Shown here one piece after another: positions 1-7,426 of a DNA stretch of 40,310 nt. Positions within the stretch are counted from its first letter, which is position 1. Each line of letters begins with the position of its first letter. Both the position numbers and the translations under genes were made by a program. The stretch comes from an uncultured Clostridia bacterium (GTDB taxonomy: Bacteria > Bacillota > Clostridia > Lachnospirales > Anaerotignaceae): assembly GCA_944378105.1 (NCBI GenBank), contig CALWGC010000018.1, positions 1 through 40,310 on the forward strand. Reading direction: 5' to 3'. The notes under the pieces are model-generated. The model made no database searches. It saw only the letters and a list, made by a program, of their open reading frames with translations, and was not told where the DNA came from.

Positions 1-11
1 AATTTATTTTA

Positions 12-110
12 GTAATGCGGTCGCCAAACCTTCATTCTAAAATTATAATTAGGAGGTTTTGTATACTAAAGTATTTTATTTACCCCTAGTAAAACTAGGG
101 GTTTTGTTAA
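12..110 (+). mobile_element. Right-end-like fragment of an IS200/IS605-type element
   Basis: Bases 12-33 (GTAATGCGGTCGCCAAACC then TTC) match, with a few changes and one gap, the minus strand of 40266-40286 at the other end of the window. About 50 bases further in, both copies have a CTAG-containing hairpin followed by TTTTG: here CCCCTAGT (83-90), loop AAA, ACTAGGGG (94-101), then TTTT. Subterminal imperfect hairpins near the cleavage site are typical of IS200/IS605 ends, and in TnpB-carrying members the right end also forms the 3' part of the omega RNA. No transposase is inside the window; it would lie to the left. The hairpin could equally serve as a rightward terminator. Family assignment is inference. 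Confidence 0.4.
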
Positions 111-125
111 GCTAAAGCACCCAAA

Positions 126-164
126 AAGAAAGCAAGAATCTCAAAAAAAGATTCTTGCTTTCTT
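126..164 (-). terminator. Terminator of the antiporter gene
   Basis: A perfect 15-bp inverted repeat (AAGAAAGCAAGAATC at 126-140 and its complement at 150-164) with a 9-base loop. On the minus strand it is followed by a short T run. It lies just downstream of the antiporter stop codon. Confidence 0.75.
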
Positions 165-231
165 ATGTTTGGAAGGTTGTTTTCTTCTTGGCAAACGATT
201 TTTTCTGATACTTTTTTTACTTCTTGTCTCT

Positions 232-1437
232 TCAAGCCGTCTGTTTTTGTTCCGTTGCGGCCAGTTCTGCTGGGCTATCTTTCATCACAGAGCTTAATAA
301 CAGCGGCGTGATCAATGTCGTTGCAATAACCACCAGCACCACAGCCGGAATTTCCGTTGCTGCAATCAACCCAGCCGAAAGGCCTTTCTGGGCCACAATC
401 AATGCAACTTCACCACGGGATACCATCCCGGCGCCAATGCGCAGACAATCCCGGTTGCTAAACCCACAAATCTTTGCACCCAAACCACAGCCGATGATTT
501 TCGAAAGAATGGCCACCAACAGCAGGGCAAAGGCAAACCAGATATATTCCATCGTCAAGCCGGACAAATCGGTTTTGATGCCGACGCTGGCAAAAAACAG
601 AGGAGAAAACATCATATAAGAAGCCACATTGACTTTTTTACCAATATACTGACGCAAGTTTGCAATATTGCAAAGGATCAACCCGGCAAAGTATGCGCCT
701 GTCAAGTCGGCCACACCAAAGAAGGTTTCTGCTGCATAGGAAAGCAACAGCGCAAAGGCCAAAGCATAAATGGCAATTCTTCTTTTCTGGCCCACCGCTT
801 CTTCCATTTTCTTAAATACATAGTGAACCACCAAGCCGACCACAGCCAGGAAGACAAAGAAGGCCAAAATCTGAAGCCCGGCTTTGACTGGGCTAGCCGA
901 AGGATCGGAGAAGCTGGACATAAAGGACAGCACAATGATGCCCAAAATATCGTCAATGACCGCAGCCCCTACAATGGCAGTACCCACTTTCCCGTTCAAC
1001 TTTCCCATTTCCCGCAGCGTTTCCACCGTAATACTTACGGAGGTAGCCGTCAGCACAACGCCCACAAACAGCCCGCGCAAAATGGTTTGGAAATCCATGG
1101 TTTCTGCAAAGAATAAAAAGTAAACTCCCGTACCACCAATCAGTGGCACAATCACACCAATGACGGCAATGATGAAAGAAGCCAAACCGGTTTTCTTTAG
1201 CTCCGACAAGTCCGTGTCCAACCCGGCCATAAACATCAGCATGATGACACCAATTTCCGAAGCTTTCACCAAAAAGTCGGTTTCTTCCACCCACCCTAAA
1301 CAGCTGGGTCCTAAAATGATACCGGCCAACAAGGCCCCAACCACCTGCGGCATATGCACATGGCTAGACAACAACCCAAAGGTTTTTGTTGACAATAAAA
1401 TCAGTGCAATCACCAATAAGAAATTATAGTTTTCCAT
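232..1437 (-). CDS. Monovalent cation:proton antiporter (CPA2/KefB-type)
   Basis: A 401-aa membrane protein with about 12 hydrophobic segments and no C-terminal RCK/TrkA-N domain, so it resembles short CPA2 antiporters (NapA/GerN-like) rather than full KefB/KefC. Family features visible are the early segment with VGALLAGIILGP, and the paired acidic residues in AAVIDDILGI (the DD motif that carries protons in this family). It probably exchanges Na+ or K+ for H+ across the cytoplasmic membrane; the ion cannot be read from sequence. The start chosen is the ATG giving MENYNFLL, preceded by GGAGATGAGAGAAAG; an in-frame TTG 27 bases upstream has no good ribosome site. It is a single-gene unit with its own promoter and terminator. 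Confidence 0.85.
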   Translation of the reverse strand: MENYNFLLVIALILLSTKTFGLLSSHVHMPQVVGALLAGIILGPSCLGWVEETDFLVKASEIGVIMLMFMAGLDTDLSELKKTGLASFIIAVIGVIVPLIGGTGVYFLFFAETMDFQTILRGLFVGVVLTATSVSITVETLREMGKLNGKVGTAIVGAAVIDDILGIIVLSFMSSFSDPSASPVKAGLQILAFFVFLAVVGLVVHYVFKKMEEAVGQKRRIAIYALAFALLLSYAAETFFGVADLTGAYFAGLILCNIANLRQYIGKKVNVASYMMFSPLFFASVGIKTDLSGLTMEYIWFAFALLLVAILSKIIGCGLGAKICGFSNRDCLRIGAGMVSRGEVALIVAQKGLSAGLIAATEIPAVVLVVIATTLITPLLLSSVMKDSPAELAATEQKQTA

Positions 1438-1484
1438 CTTTCTCTCATCTCCATCATGTTCCAATTTCTTTCTTACTGTTGGTC

Positions 1485-1512
1485 ATTATAGCACAATGAA
1501 ACATGAAATCAA
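1485..1512 (-). promoter_or_regulatory. Vegetative promoter of the antiporter gene
   Basis: On the minus strand TTGATT, a 16-base spacer and TATAAT sit about 50 bases upstream of the antiporter start. Upstream of it (1537-1575) is a 15-base direct repeat. Confidence 0.6.
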
Positions 1513-1536
1513 GGGGTAAAATCGATTTTTCTTCGT

Positions 1537-1575
1537 AAAAAATAGACAAAAGATTTTCTAAAAAAATAGACAAAA
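1537..1575. repeat. Two direct copies of a 15-base A-rich motif
   Basis: AAAAAATAGACAAAA occurs at 1537-1551 and again at 1561-1575, a period of 24 bases, just upstream of the antiporter promoter. The rest of the 365-base gap 1438-1802 is AT-rich without an obvious gene, apart from the scpB terminator at its far end. Confidence 0.5.
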
Positions 1576-1746
1576 ATAATTTTCAGTTTTTCATTCAAAC
1601 CAGTTCGAAACAGATTGTTTCGTGGTTTTTTCATTCACTATTTATAAAACGCCTATTTTTCAACGCTTTTCAAACCATAAAAAAGAGGATAATAAGTAAT
1701 TTTGCACAAAACTAACCCATTGTCAAACTGCCCGGTTTTTCCAAAC

Positions 1747-1786
1747 AAAAAAAACGTCCGGTTCAAAATCATCCGGACGCTTTTTT
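1747..1786 (-). terminator. Terminator of the scpAB unit
   Basis: A 7-bp GC-rich stem (CGTCCGG 1755-1761, CCGGACG 1773-1779) is followed on the minus strand by eight T. It also has six T on the plus strand, so it could work in both directions. It lies 17 bases past the scpB stop. Confidence 0.85.
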
Positions 1787-1802
1787 CTGATTTATTTTTG
1801 GT

Positions 1803-2372
1803 TCAAGATTCTGGTTCTTCTTCCCGGGTTTCTTCTTGTTCTTCTGCCTGGCCCTCTTCTAAGGATGGCAATTCTGCTTTGGACGTAAATCCAAAGTAAC
1901 GCAAAAATTCCTTTGTGGTGCCAAAAAGCATGGGCCGCCCCACAGCGTCCATCCGCCCTACTTCCTGCACCAACCCCCGCTCCATCAGTTTGTTGACGGC
2001 ATGGTCTGCCGTCACACCGCGAATCTCCTCAATTTGTGCTTTGGTGATGGGCTGTTTATAGGCAATGATGGCCAACGTTTCCATCAGGCTTTGGGTCAGG
2101 CCCTGCCGGTTGACGTTTTGGTACACACTGCGGATATAGTCGTAACAGCTGGCCGCCGTACACATTTGATAGGCCCCTTCCACTTCCACAATCCGAAGCC
2201 CCCGCTGCTCCTGCTCGTACTTGGCCGCCAGGCTTTTGACAATGGCTTTTGTGGTGGCTTTGTCCATTTCAATGGCATCGGCCAACACCGAAAGGGCCAC
2301 CGCGTCCCCGGAAACAAATAAGATGGCTTCCAGTACCGCTTCCAATTCATTTAGTTTCATCTGCTTTTTCAC
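1803..2372 (-). CDS. scpB: Segregation and condensation protein B
   Basis: A 189-aa protein of normal ScpB length with the two winged-helix domains expected: residues about 5-85 (LEAILFVSGDAVALSVLADAI region) and about 90-165, including the family signature ETLAIIAYKQPITKAQIEEIRG and the GRP(M)LFGTT loop. ScpB dimers bind ScpA, which bridges the SMC heads in the chromosome condensin complex. The C-terminal 25 residues are very acidic and probably disordered. The start codon lies inside the end of scpA (26-base overlap), so the two are translationally coupled. A second Met at codon 5 would shorten it slightly. smc itself is not in this window. Confidence 0.95.
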   Translation of the reverse strand: MKKQMKLNELEAVLEAILFVSGDAVALSVLADAIEMDKATTKAIVKSLAAKYEQEQRGLRIVEVEGAYQMCTAASCYDYIRSVYQNVNRQGLTQSLMETLAIIAYKQPITKAQIEEIRGVTADHAVNKLMERGLVQEVGRMDAVGRPMLFGTTKEFLRYFGFTSKAELPSLEEGQAEEQEETREEEPES

Positions 2373-3114
2373 CCTTCATTATGACAATCTCGCCAAAGGT
2401 CTTCTCCTGGGCTACCCTTACTTGGCAAAGCTTCATCAGTTCCAGTAACGCCAAAAACGTCACCACCACCTCTTCCCGCCCGGCCTCCGGTCGAAATACC
2501 TCCCAAAACGAAACCCGCGGCGTCAGCAGCAGCAGGTCTTTGATATAGCCCATTTTTTCTTCCACCGTAAAAAGATCCCGCTCCACCCGGCGAAAACTGC
2601 TGCGCACCCGGTCGATTTTTTTCTCCCGTCTGGCCATCACTTCCTGAAAAGCCTGGTATAAATCGTCCAGCGTCACATCGCCCAAAAATGCTTCCAGCGA
2701 TGGCTCCAGCGGCTTTTTCCATTGGGCCAAAGACGCATCGGCCGCCTTAAAGACTTGATGAGCCCCCTGCTCTTCCCGCTCTTTGAGCGCCTTGGCTGCC
2801 TGCTGATACTTTTTGTACTCCAACAGTTTGGCCACCAAAGCTTCCCGCGGGTCCACTTCCTCTTCTGCTTCTTCTGTCTGCTTTGTTTTTGGCAAAAGCA
2901 TTCGGCTTTTCATCTCCAAAAGCGTAGCCGCCATCACCAAAAACTCGCTCATAATCTCAAGCTTTCTCTCCTTTGCCTCTGCCAATACCGCCAAGTATTG
3001 GTCCGTCACCTGGGCAATGGGAATGTCGTATAAATCGATTTTGTTTCGCTCAATCAAGTGGTACAGCAAACTGAAGGGGCCCTGAAAATGTTCCAAACGT
3101 AACGTTGGTTCCAT
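2347..3114 (-). CDS. scpA: Segregation and condensation protein A (kleisin)
   Basis: A 255-aa kleisin. The N-terminus LRLEHFQGPFSLLYHLIERNKIDLYDIPIAQVTDQYL is the ScpA signature (usually FEGPLDLLLHLI), though here written with Gln and Phe-Ser changes (positions about 7-37). A helical middle and a C-terminal winged helix (about 175-250) follow. It links the SMC ATPase heads and recruits ScpB. It begins 15 bases after the upstream peptidase-like gene and overlaps scpB, so the three form one leftward unit. Confidence 0.95.
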   Translation of the reverse strand: MEPTLRLEHFQGPFSLLYHLIERNKIDLYDIPIAQVTDQYLAVLAEAKERKLEIMSEFLVMAATLLEMKSRMLLPKTKQTEEAEEEVDPREALVAKLLEYKKYQQAAKALKEREEQGAHQVFKAADASLAQWKKPLEPSLEAFLGDVTLDDLYQAFQEVMARREKKIDRVRSSFRRVERDLFTVEEKMGYIKDLLLLTPRVSFWEVFRPEAGREEVVVTFLALLELMKLCQVRVAQEKTFGEIVIMKGEKADETK

Positions 3115-3129
3115 GGTCCTTCCCTCCGT

Positions 3130-3717
3130 TTACACCATGCAAATGGCCGTCACCACCGAAATAATTGGCTGGAATACCACACGGGTATAGCCAAAAAAGA
3201 GCAGCAACAAAAAGACCATCTGTACCATTTTTTCATATTGCAGGTAAGAAAAATAGGTATTGGCCGGCAAAACGGCACTCAATACTTTCAGACAGTCCAT
3301 GGGCGTCACCGGCATCAAATTGTATACGGCCAGCGCCACATTGACCTGTACCAAATACGCCAACACAATGCTTCCCCAATCACCCATCGGAAGCTTCAAC
3401 AGCCGTCCACAAACAAAGGCCAGCACCACATTGGCCACCGTCGGCATCACCGCCGTAATCAGTACTCCCTGCTTTCTGTTTTTATAATATAATGCACTGG
3501 TTTCCACCGGCTTTCCCCAGCCACAGCCGGTCAAAAACGCCAAAATAAACCCAATGGGTTCAAAGTGCTTGGCCGGATTGATGGTCAGCCTGCCATCGTC
3601 TTTGGGCCGCTTGTCTCCCAAGAGCGTCGAGACCACGGCCCGCACAAATTCGTGCAGCGTCGTTGCCACCAATACGCAAAGCGCCTGAATGGCCAGTATC
3701 AAAAGAGTGGTATCCAT
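3130..3717 (-). CDS. Site-2 protease-like membrane protein, catalytic motif degenerate
   Basis: A 195-aa, multi-pass membrane protein of the compact M50 family often found next to scpA in Firmicutes. Three family blocks are recognisable. The first should be the zinc site HExxH but reads H22-E23-F-V-R26, so the second histidine is an arginine. The second is NPAKHFEPIG (47-56; usual form NPxxHxDPxG). The third is NLMPVTPMD (133-141), normally NLLPIPPLDG; the zinc-binding Asp141 remains but the following Gly is Cys. Loss of one of three zinc ligands predicts an inactive or strongly altered protease. The reading frame is intact, so it is not an obvious pseudogene. The ribosome site is AAAGGA, 9 bases before the ATG. 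It precedes scpA by 15 bases. Confidence 0.75.
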   Translation of the reverse strand: MDTTLLILAIQALCVLVATTLHEFVRAVVSTLLGDKRPKDDGRLTINPAKHFEPIGFILAFLTGCGWGKPVETSALYYKNRKQGVLITAVMPTVANVVLAFVCGRLLKLPMGDWGSIVLAYLVQVNVALAVYNLMPVTPMDCLKVLSAVLPANTYFSYLQYEKMVQMVFLLLLFFGYTRVVFQPIISVVTAICMV

Positions 3718-3829
3718 GTTTCATCGTCCTTTCACCTATTTTTATCCTATCTACGAGAAAGTGGGCTTCCTTTCTTGCTCGCAAATCACCTTTTTTATCA
3801 TATCAAAAAAATAAATCCACGTCTACAAC

Positions 3830-3870
3830 AAAAGACCGACAGAAACCAAACGTGGTCCTGCCGGTCTTTT
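3830..3870 (-). terminator. Terminator of leuS
   Basis: A long interrupted hairpin, with outer stem AAAAGACCG (3830-3838) and CGGTCTTTT (3862-3870) plus inner CAG/CTG and CCA/TGG pairs. On the minus strand it ends in TTTTGTTG. It lies 23 bases after the leuS stop and separates leuS from the scp unit. Confidence 0.75.
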
Positions 3871-3892
3871 CCTCAAAGGCCAAAGGTTGCCT

Positions 3893-6304
3893 TTATTTTA
3901 CTACAAAGTTTACAATTTTGCCTGGTACATAAATTTCCTTGACAATGGTCTTGCCTTCCAAACGAGAAGCAAGGGCTTCTTTGGCCTTGGCCAGCACTTC
4001 TTCCTTGGCAGCATCTTTGGAGATGGAGATGTTTTCTCTGGCTTTGCCATTGATTTGCAATGGGATCACAATTTCATCCAGCACCAGTTTTGCTTCGTCC
4101 CATTCGGGCCATCCGGCGGCAAATACACTGCCTTCGTGGCCCATATCCTGCCACAATTCTTCTGCAATGTGTGGCGTAAATGGTGCCAACAAAATCAACA
4201 GCGTTTCCAAAGAAGTCCGGTCGATGCCGTTTTGTTCTTTGGCCAGGTCAATCATTTCGCTGGTGGATTCCATAAAGCCGCTGACTACGGTGTTCATGGT
4301 CAAAGCATTCAAACGGGTGGTGATGTCTTTGATCATTTTGTTGCGGATATATTCCGATTTCTTCGTTGCTTCCACCGGCTGATCTTTGTAGGTATAAACC
4401 AGTTTCCACACTCTGTTCAAATAACGGAATACACCGTCAATGCCGCTGTCGTCCCATTCGCTATCCACTTCTGGTGGACCAACAAACAGTTCATACATCC
4501 GCAAAGAGTCACAACCGTATTTGGCCACCAATTCATCGGGAGAAACCACATTGCCTTTGGATTTACTCATCTTGGAACCGTTTTTGTTGATCATACCCTG
4601 GTTAAACAGTGTGGTAAATGGTTCATCAAAAGGCACAACGCCAATGTCATACAAGAACTTGGTATAGAAACGAGCATAGAGCAAATGCAATACGGCATGC
4701 TCAATCCCGCCCACATACATATCCACCGGTGCCCATTGTTGCAACGCTTCTGGACTTGCCAGTTCTTTGTCGTTGTGTGGATCGGTATAGCGCAGGAAAT
4801 ACCAAGAAGAACCGGCCCACTGGGGCATGGTGTTGGTTTCCCGTTTGGCTGGGCCGCCGCATTTTGGACAGGTGGTGTTCACCCAATCCTCCATGGCTGC
4901 CAATGGGCTTTCGCCGGTATCGGTAGGCTGATAGCTTTCCACCATAGGCAGTTCCACCGGCAGCTGGTCGTCCGGTACCACAACGGTGCCACAGTGTGGG
5001 CAGTGTACCAGGGGGATCGGTTCGCCCCAATACCGCTGTCTGGAGAATACCCAGTCGCGCAGTTTATAGTTCACGGTCTTTTTACCCAGACCTTTTTCTT
5101 CCAAAATCAAAGGCGCTTTTTTCTTTGCTTCAAAGGCTGTCATGCCTTCAAAAAGCGGAGAGTTGACCATTTTGCCATCTCCCGTGTATGCTTCGGTCAA
5201 TTCTTTGTCTTCTTCGCCTTCTGGCAAAATAACAGGCACGATGGGCAGACCAAATTTCTTTGCAAAAGCAAAGTCACGTTCGTCATGGGCCGGCACGCAC
5301 ATGATGGCGCCGGTACCATAGTCGGCCAAAACATAGTCGGATACCCAAATTGGCGCCAATTCGCCGCTCAATGGGTTAATGCCATAACGACCGGTGAAGA
5401 CACCGGTTTTTTCCTTGTCGGTCATACGGTCCACAGAAGATTTGGTGGAGGCCTGGAAGCAATAGTCTTCTACGGCCTGTTTTTGTTCTTCGGTGGTGAT
5501 TTCTTTCACCAGTGCATGTTCTGGAGAAAGCACCATGAAGGTAGCCCCGTAAAGGGTGTCTGGACGGGTGGTATAAACGGTGATGGCTTTATCGGTATCT
5601 TTGATCTTGAAATCCACTTCGGCACCATAGCTTTTGCCAATCCAGTCGGACTGCATTTTTTTCACTTTTTCTGGCCAGTTCAGCTTGTCCAAATCGTTCA
5701 GCAGCCGTTCTGCATAATGGGTAATCCGCAGCATCCACTGACGCAGATTTTTCTTGGTTACCGTTGCGCCGCAGCGTTCGCAAACGCCGTTGGTGGCTTC
5801 TTCGTTGGCCAATACGCATTTACAGCTTGGGCACCAGTTTAAAGGCATTTCTTTTTCATAAGCCAAGCCTTTTTCAAACATCCGGGCAAAAATCCATTGG
5901 GTCCATTTGTAATAGGATTTATCGGTGGTGTTGATTTCCCGATCCCAGTCATAAATGGCACTGATTTCATGAAGCTGACGTTTTACGTTAGCGATATTGG
6001 CTCTGGTACTTACTTCTGGATGGGTGTTGGTTTTGATGGCATAGTTTTCTGCCGGCAGACCAAAGGCATCCCAGCCCATGGGGTGCAGCACTTGATAGCC
6101 CTGCAACACTTTATAACGGCTGATGACATCGCTTAACACATACCCTCTCCAGTGGCCCACATGCAGCCCCGTGCCGGAAGGATAAGGAAACATATCCAAG
6201 CAATAATATCTTGGTTTTTTGTCGTCATAGACGTTTACCGGGTGTTCTTCCCAATAAGCGCGCCATTTCTTTTCAATGGCTTGAAATTCATACTTTGCAT
6301 CCAT
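3893..6304 (-). CDS. leuS: Leucyl-tRNA synthetase
   Basis: A class I synthetase of 803 aa, the usual bacterial LeuRS length. Near residue 45 is the HIGH-type motif (YPSGTGLHVGHWRGY). There is an editing insertion (CP1) in the middle with TTRPDTLYGATFMVLSPEH, where the T-rich TTRPDT loop is the editing site. The KMSKSKGNVVSPDELV motif is near residue 570, followed by the anticodon-binding domain and a C-terminal domain. It charges tRNA-Leu with leucine in the cytoplasm. Two ATGs lie close together (6310 and 6304). The AAGGAGG is 3 bases from the first and 9 from the second, so 6304 (MDAKYEF) is preferred. It is preceded by a T-box leader. Confidence 0.96.
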   Translation of the reverse strand: MDAKYEFQAIEKKWRAYWEEHPVNVYDDKKPRYYCLDMFPYPSGTGLHVGHWRGYVLSDVISRYKVLQGYQVLHPMGWDAFGLPAENYAIKTNTHPEVSTRANIANVKRQLHEISAIYDWDREINTTDKSYYKWTQWIFARMFEKGLAYEKEMPLNWCPSCKCVLANEEATNGVCERCGATVTKKNLRQWMLRITHYAERLLNDLDKLNWPEKVKKMQSDWIGKSYGAEVDFKIKDTDKAITVYTTRPDTLYGATFMVLSPEHALVKEITTEEQKQAVEDYCFQASTKSSVDRMTDKEKTGVFTGRYGINPLSGELAPIWVSDYVLADYGTGAIMCVPAHDERDFAFAKKFGLPIVPVILPEGEEDKELTEAYTGDGKMVNSPLFEGMTAFEAKKKAPLILEEKGLGKKTVNYKLRDWVFSRQRYWGEPIPLVHCPHCGTVVVPDDQLPVELPMVESYQPTDTGESPLAAMEDWVNTTCPKCGGPAKRETNTMPQWAGSSWYFLRYTDPHNDKELASPEALQQWAPVDMYVGGIEHAVLHLLYARFYTKFLYDIGVVPFDEPFTTLFNQGMINKNGSKMSKSKGNVVSPDELVAKYGCDSLRMYELFVGPPEVDSEWDDSGIDGVFRYLNRVWKLVYTYKDQPVEATKKSEYIRNKMIKDITTRLNALTMNTVVSGFMESTSEMIDLAKEQNGIDRTSLETLLILLAPFTPHIAEELWQDMGHEGSVFAAGWPEWDEAKLVLDEIVIPLQINGKARENISISKDAAKEEVLAKAKEALASRLEGKTIVKEIYVPGKIVNFVVK

Positions 6305-6314
6305 TTGCATGCTC

Positions 6315-6592
6315 CTCCTTGTTTGAAACAAATAAAGCCCCTCATCTCTGTTAGAGACGAAGGGCTGCTCCGTGTTACCACTCTAGTTTGCCTTGGAACG
6401 CAAGGCACACTTTGACGGTTTTGTAACGGAAAACCAAACCGGCACCGCCTACATAACCCCAAGGGCCGTTCAGCGGGCTGCTTCGAGGCGAGTTCGCACT
6501 TTCTGCTTTATTGCCTTGCACCCACCGGCAACTCTCTGAAAAAGCCACAAAAGCCTACTATTCCTCTTCTTCGCATTTTGCTGTATCACTGC
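6315..6592 (-). promoter_or_regulatory. T-box leader, leucine-responsive
   Basis: Reading the minus strand, the leader has a stem I region with GAACTC followed by GCCTCGAAGC (specifier codon CTC, Leu, at 6490-6492), and the T-box sequence AGAGTGGTAACACGG (6370-6384). A terminator hairpin follows at 6336-6366 with a T-rich tail, and then the leuS ribosome site. The base after TGG in the T-box is T, which pairs with an A discriminator, as in tRNA-Leu. Uncharged tRNA-Leu should stabilise the antiterminator and allow leuS transcription. Identity as a T-box is firm; the exact specifier loop should be confirmed by folding. Confidence 0.9.
6336..6366 (-). terminator. Conditional terminator of the leuS T-box
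   Basis: A stem of AGCCC..CATCTCT paired with AGAGACG..GGGCT. On the minus strand it is followed by TTTATTTG. The 5' arm overlaps the antiterminator that includes the T-box. Confidence 0.8.
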
Positions 6593-6597
6593 TGGCT

Positions 6598-6626
6598 ATT
6601 TTACCACAAAGCACCGCAAAAAGCAA
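6598..6626 (-). promoter_or_regulatory. Promoter of leuS
   Basis: Minus strand TTGCTT, 17-base spacer, TAAAAT, placing the transcript start near the 5' end of the T-box leader. Confidence 0.65.
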
Positions 6627-6635
6627 GGAAAAAAA

Positions 6636-7400
6636 TCAAGCCGCCAAGTCATAAATCAATTTCACAAGCAAAATTGCCAGCACCACAAAAAACATGGGCC
6701 GGATAAACCTGGCCCCTTTTTTGAGCGCAAACGAAGCGCCCAAATAATTGCCCAATATGCCAAAGACCGCCCCCGGCACCCCCAGGCCCCAAAGGATACG
6801 GCCGGAGAGGGCAAAGGTGAAAAAGGCCGCCACGTTGGAAGCCAGATTGACCATTTTTGTATTTCCGCTGGCCGTCAACAAATCAAACCCTACAATGCCG
6901 CAAAAGGCCAGTGACAAAAATGTGCCGGTGCCCGGCCCAAAAAATCCGTCATACATCCCAATCACAAACCCTATCCCCACCGAAAGCAGGGCAATGGTCC
7001 CTTTCGAAAAACGGCCACTGGTATCCACTTGTCCAAATTCCTTTTTCACCAGCAAAAACACTGCAATCACCGGCACCGCTCCAATCATGATATAGCGTAA
7101 AATCCGCTCGTCCATGGCCATGTTGAGCATGGCCCCCAGCGTAGAGCCAAACAGCGCCGCCACGGCCGCCGTCACCGCCGCCAGATAATGGAGCTTTTTG
7201 TTTTTCATATACCGCGCACAAGCCACCAATGTGCCAAAAGTGGAAGAACATTTATTGGTGGCCGCCGCAAAGTGCGGCGAAATCCCTGCCGCCAAATAGG
7301 CCGGCAGCGAAATCAATCCCCCGCCCCCTGCTATGGCATCAATAAACCCCGCCAAAAAACAAAGCGGGCAAATCAACAGTAACTGGTGTAAATAATCCAT
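6636..7400 (-). CDS. TauE/SafE-family membrane permease
   Basis: A 254-aa integral membrane protein with about eight hydrophobic segments in two repeats. Each repeat carries the glycine-rich signature of the TauE/SafE (DUF81, TSUP) family: FLAGFIDAIAGGGGLISLPAYL near residue 15 and GFVIGMYDGFFGPGTGTFLSL near 145. Members export or import sulfonates, sulfite, sulfur compounds or organic anions; the substrate here is unknown. The start giving MDYLHQLL is preferred over an ATG 9 bases upstream that sits directly on the AAAGG. It begins 26 bases after the amino acid permease stop, so the two are probably co-transcribed. Confidence 0.85.
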   Translation of the reverse strand: MDYLHQLLLICPLCFLAGFIDAIAGGGGLISLPAYLAAGISPHFAAATNKCSSTFGTLVACARYMKNKKLHYLAAVTAAVAALFGSTLGAMLNMAMDERILRYIMIGAVPVIAVFLLVKKEFGQVDTSGRFSKGTIALLSVGIGFVIGMYDGFFGPGTGTFLSLAFCGIVGFDLLTASGNTKMVNLASNVAAFFTFALSGRILWGLGVPGAVFGILGNYLGASFALKKGARFIRPMFFVVLAILLVKLIYDLAA

Positions 7401-7426
7401 CGTCCCCATCCTTTATCCTTTTGTTG

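Noticed and set aside
83..101. CCCC..GGGG palindrome as a CsoR operator
   Set aside because: It has a CTAG centre and A-rich loop and belongs to the end-like element. The same form is repeated at 40191-40214.
3887..5842. A 651-codon open frame antisense to leuS
   Set aside because: It has no ribosome site or family features and is the mirror of leuS codon usage.
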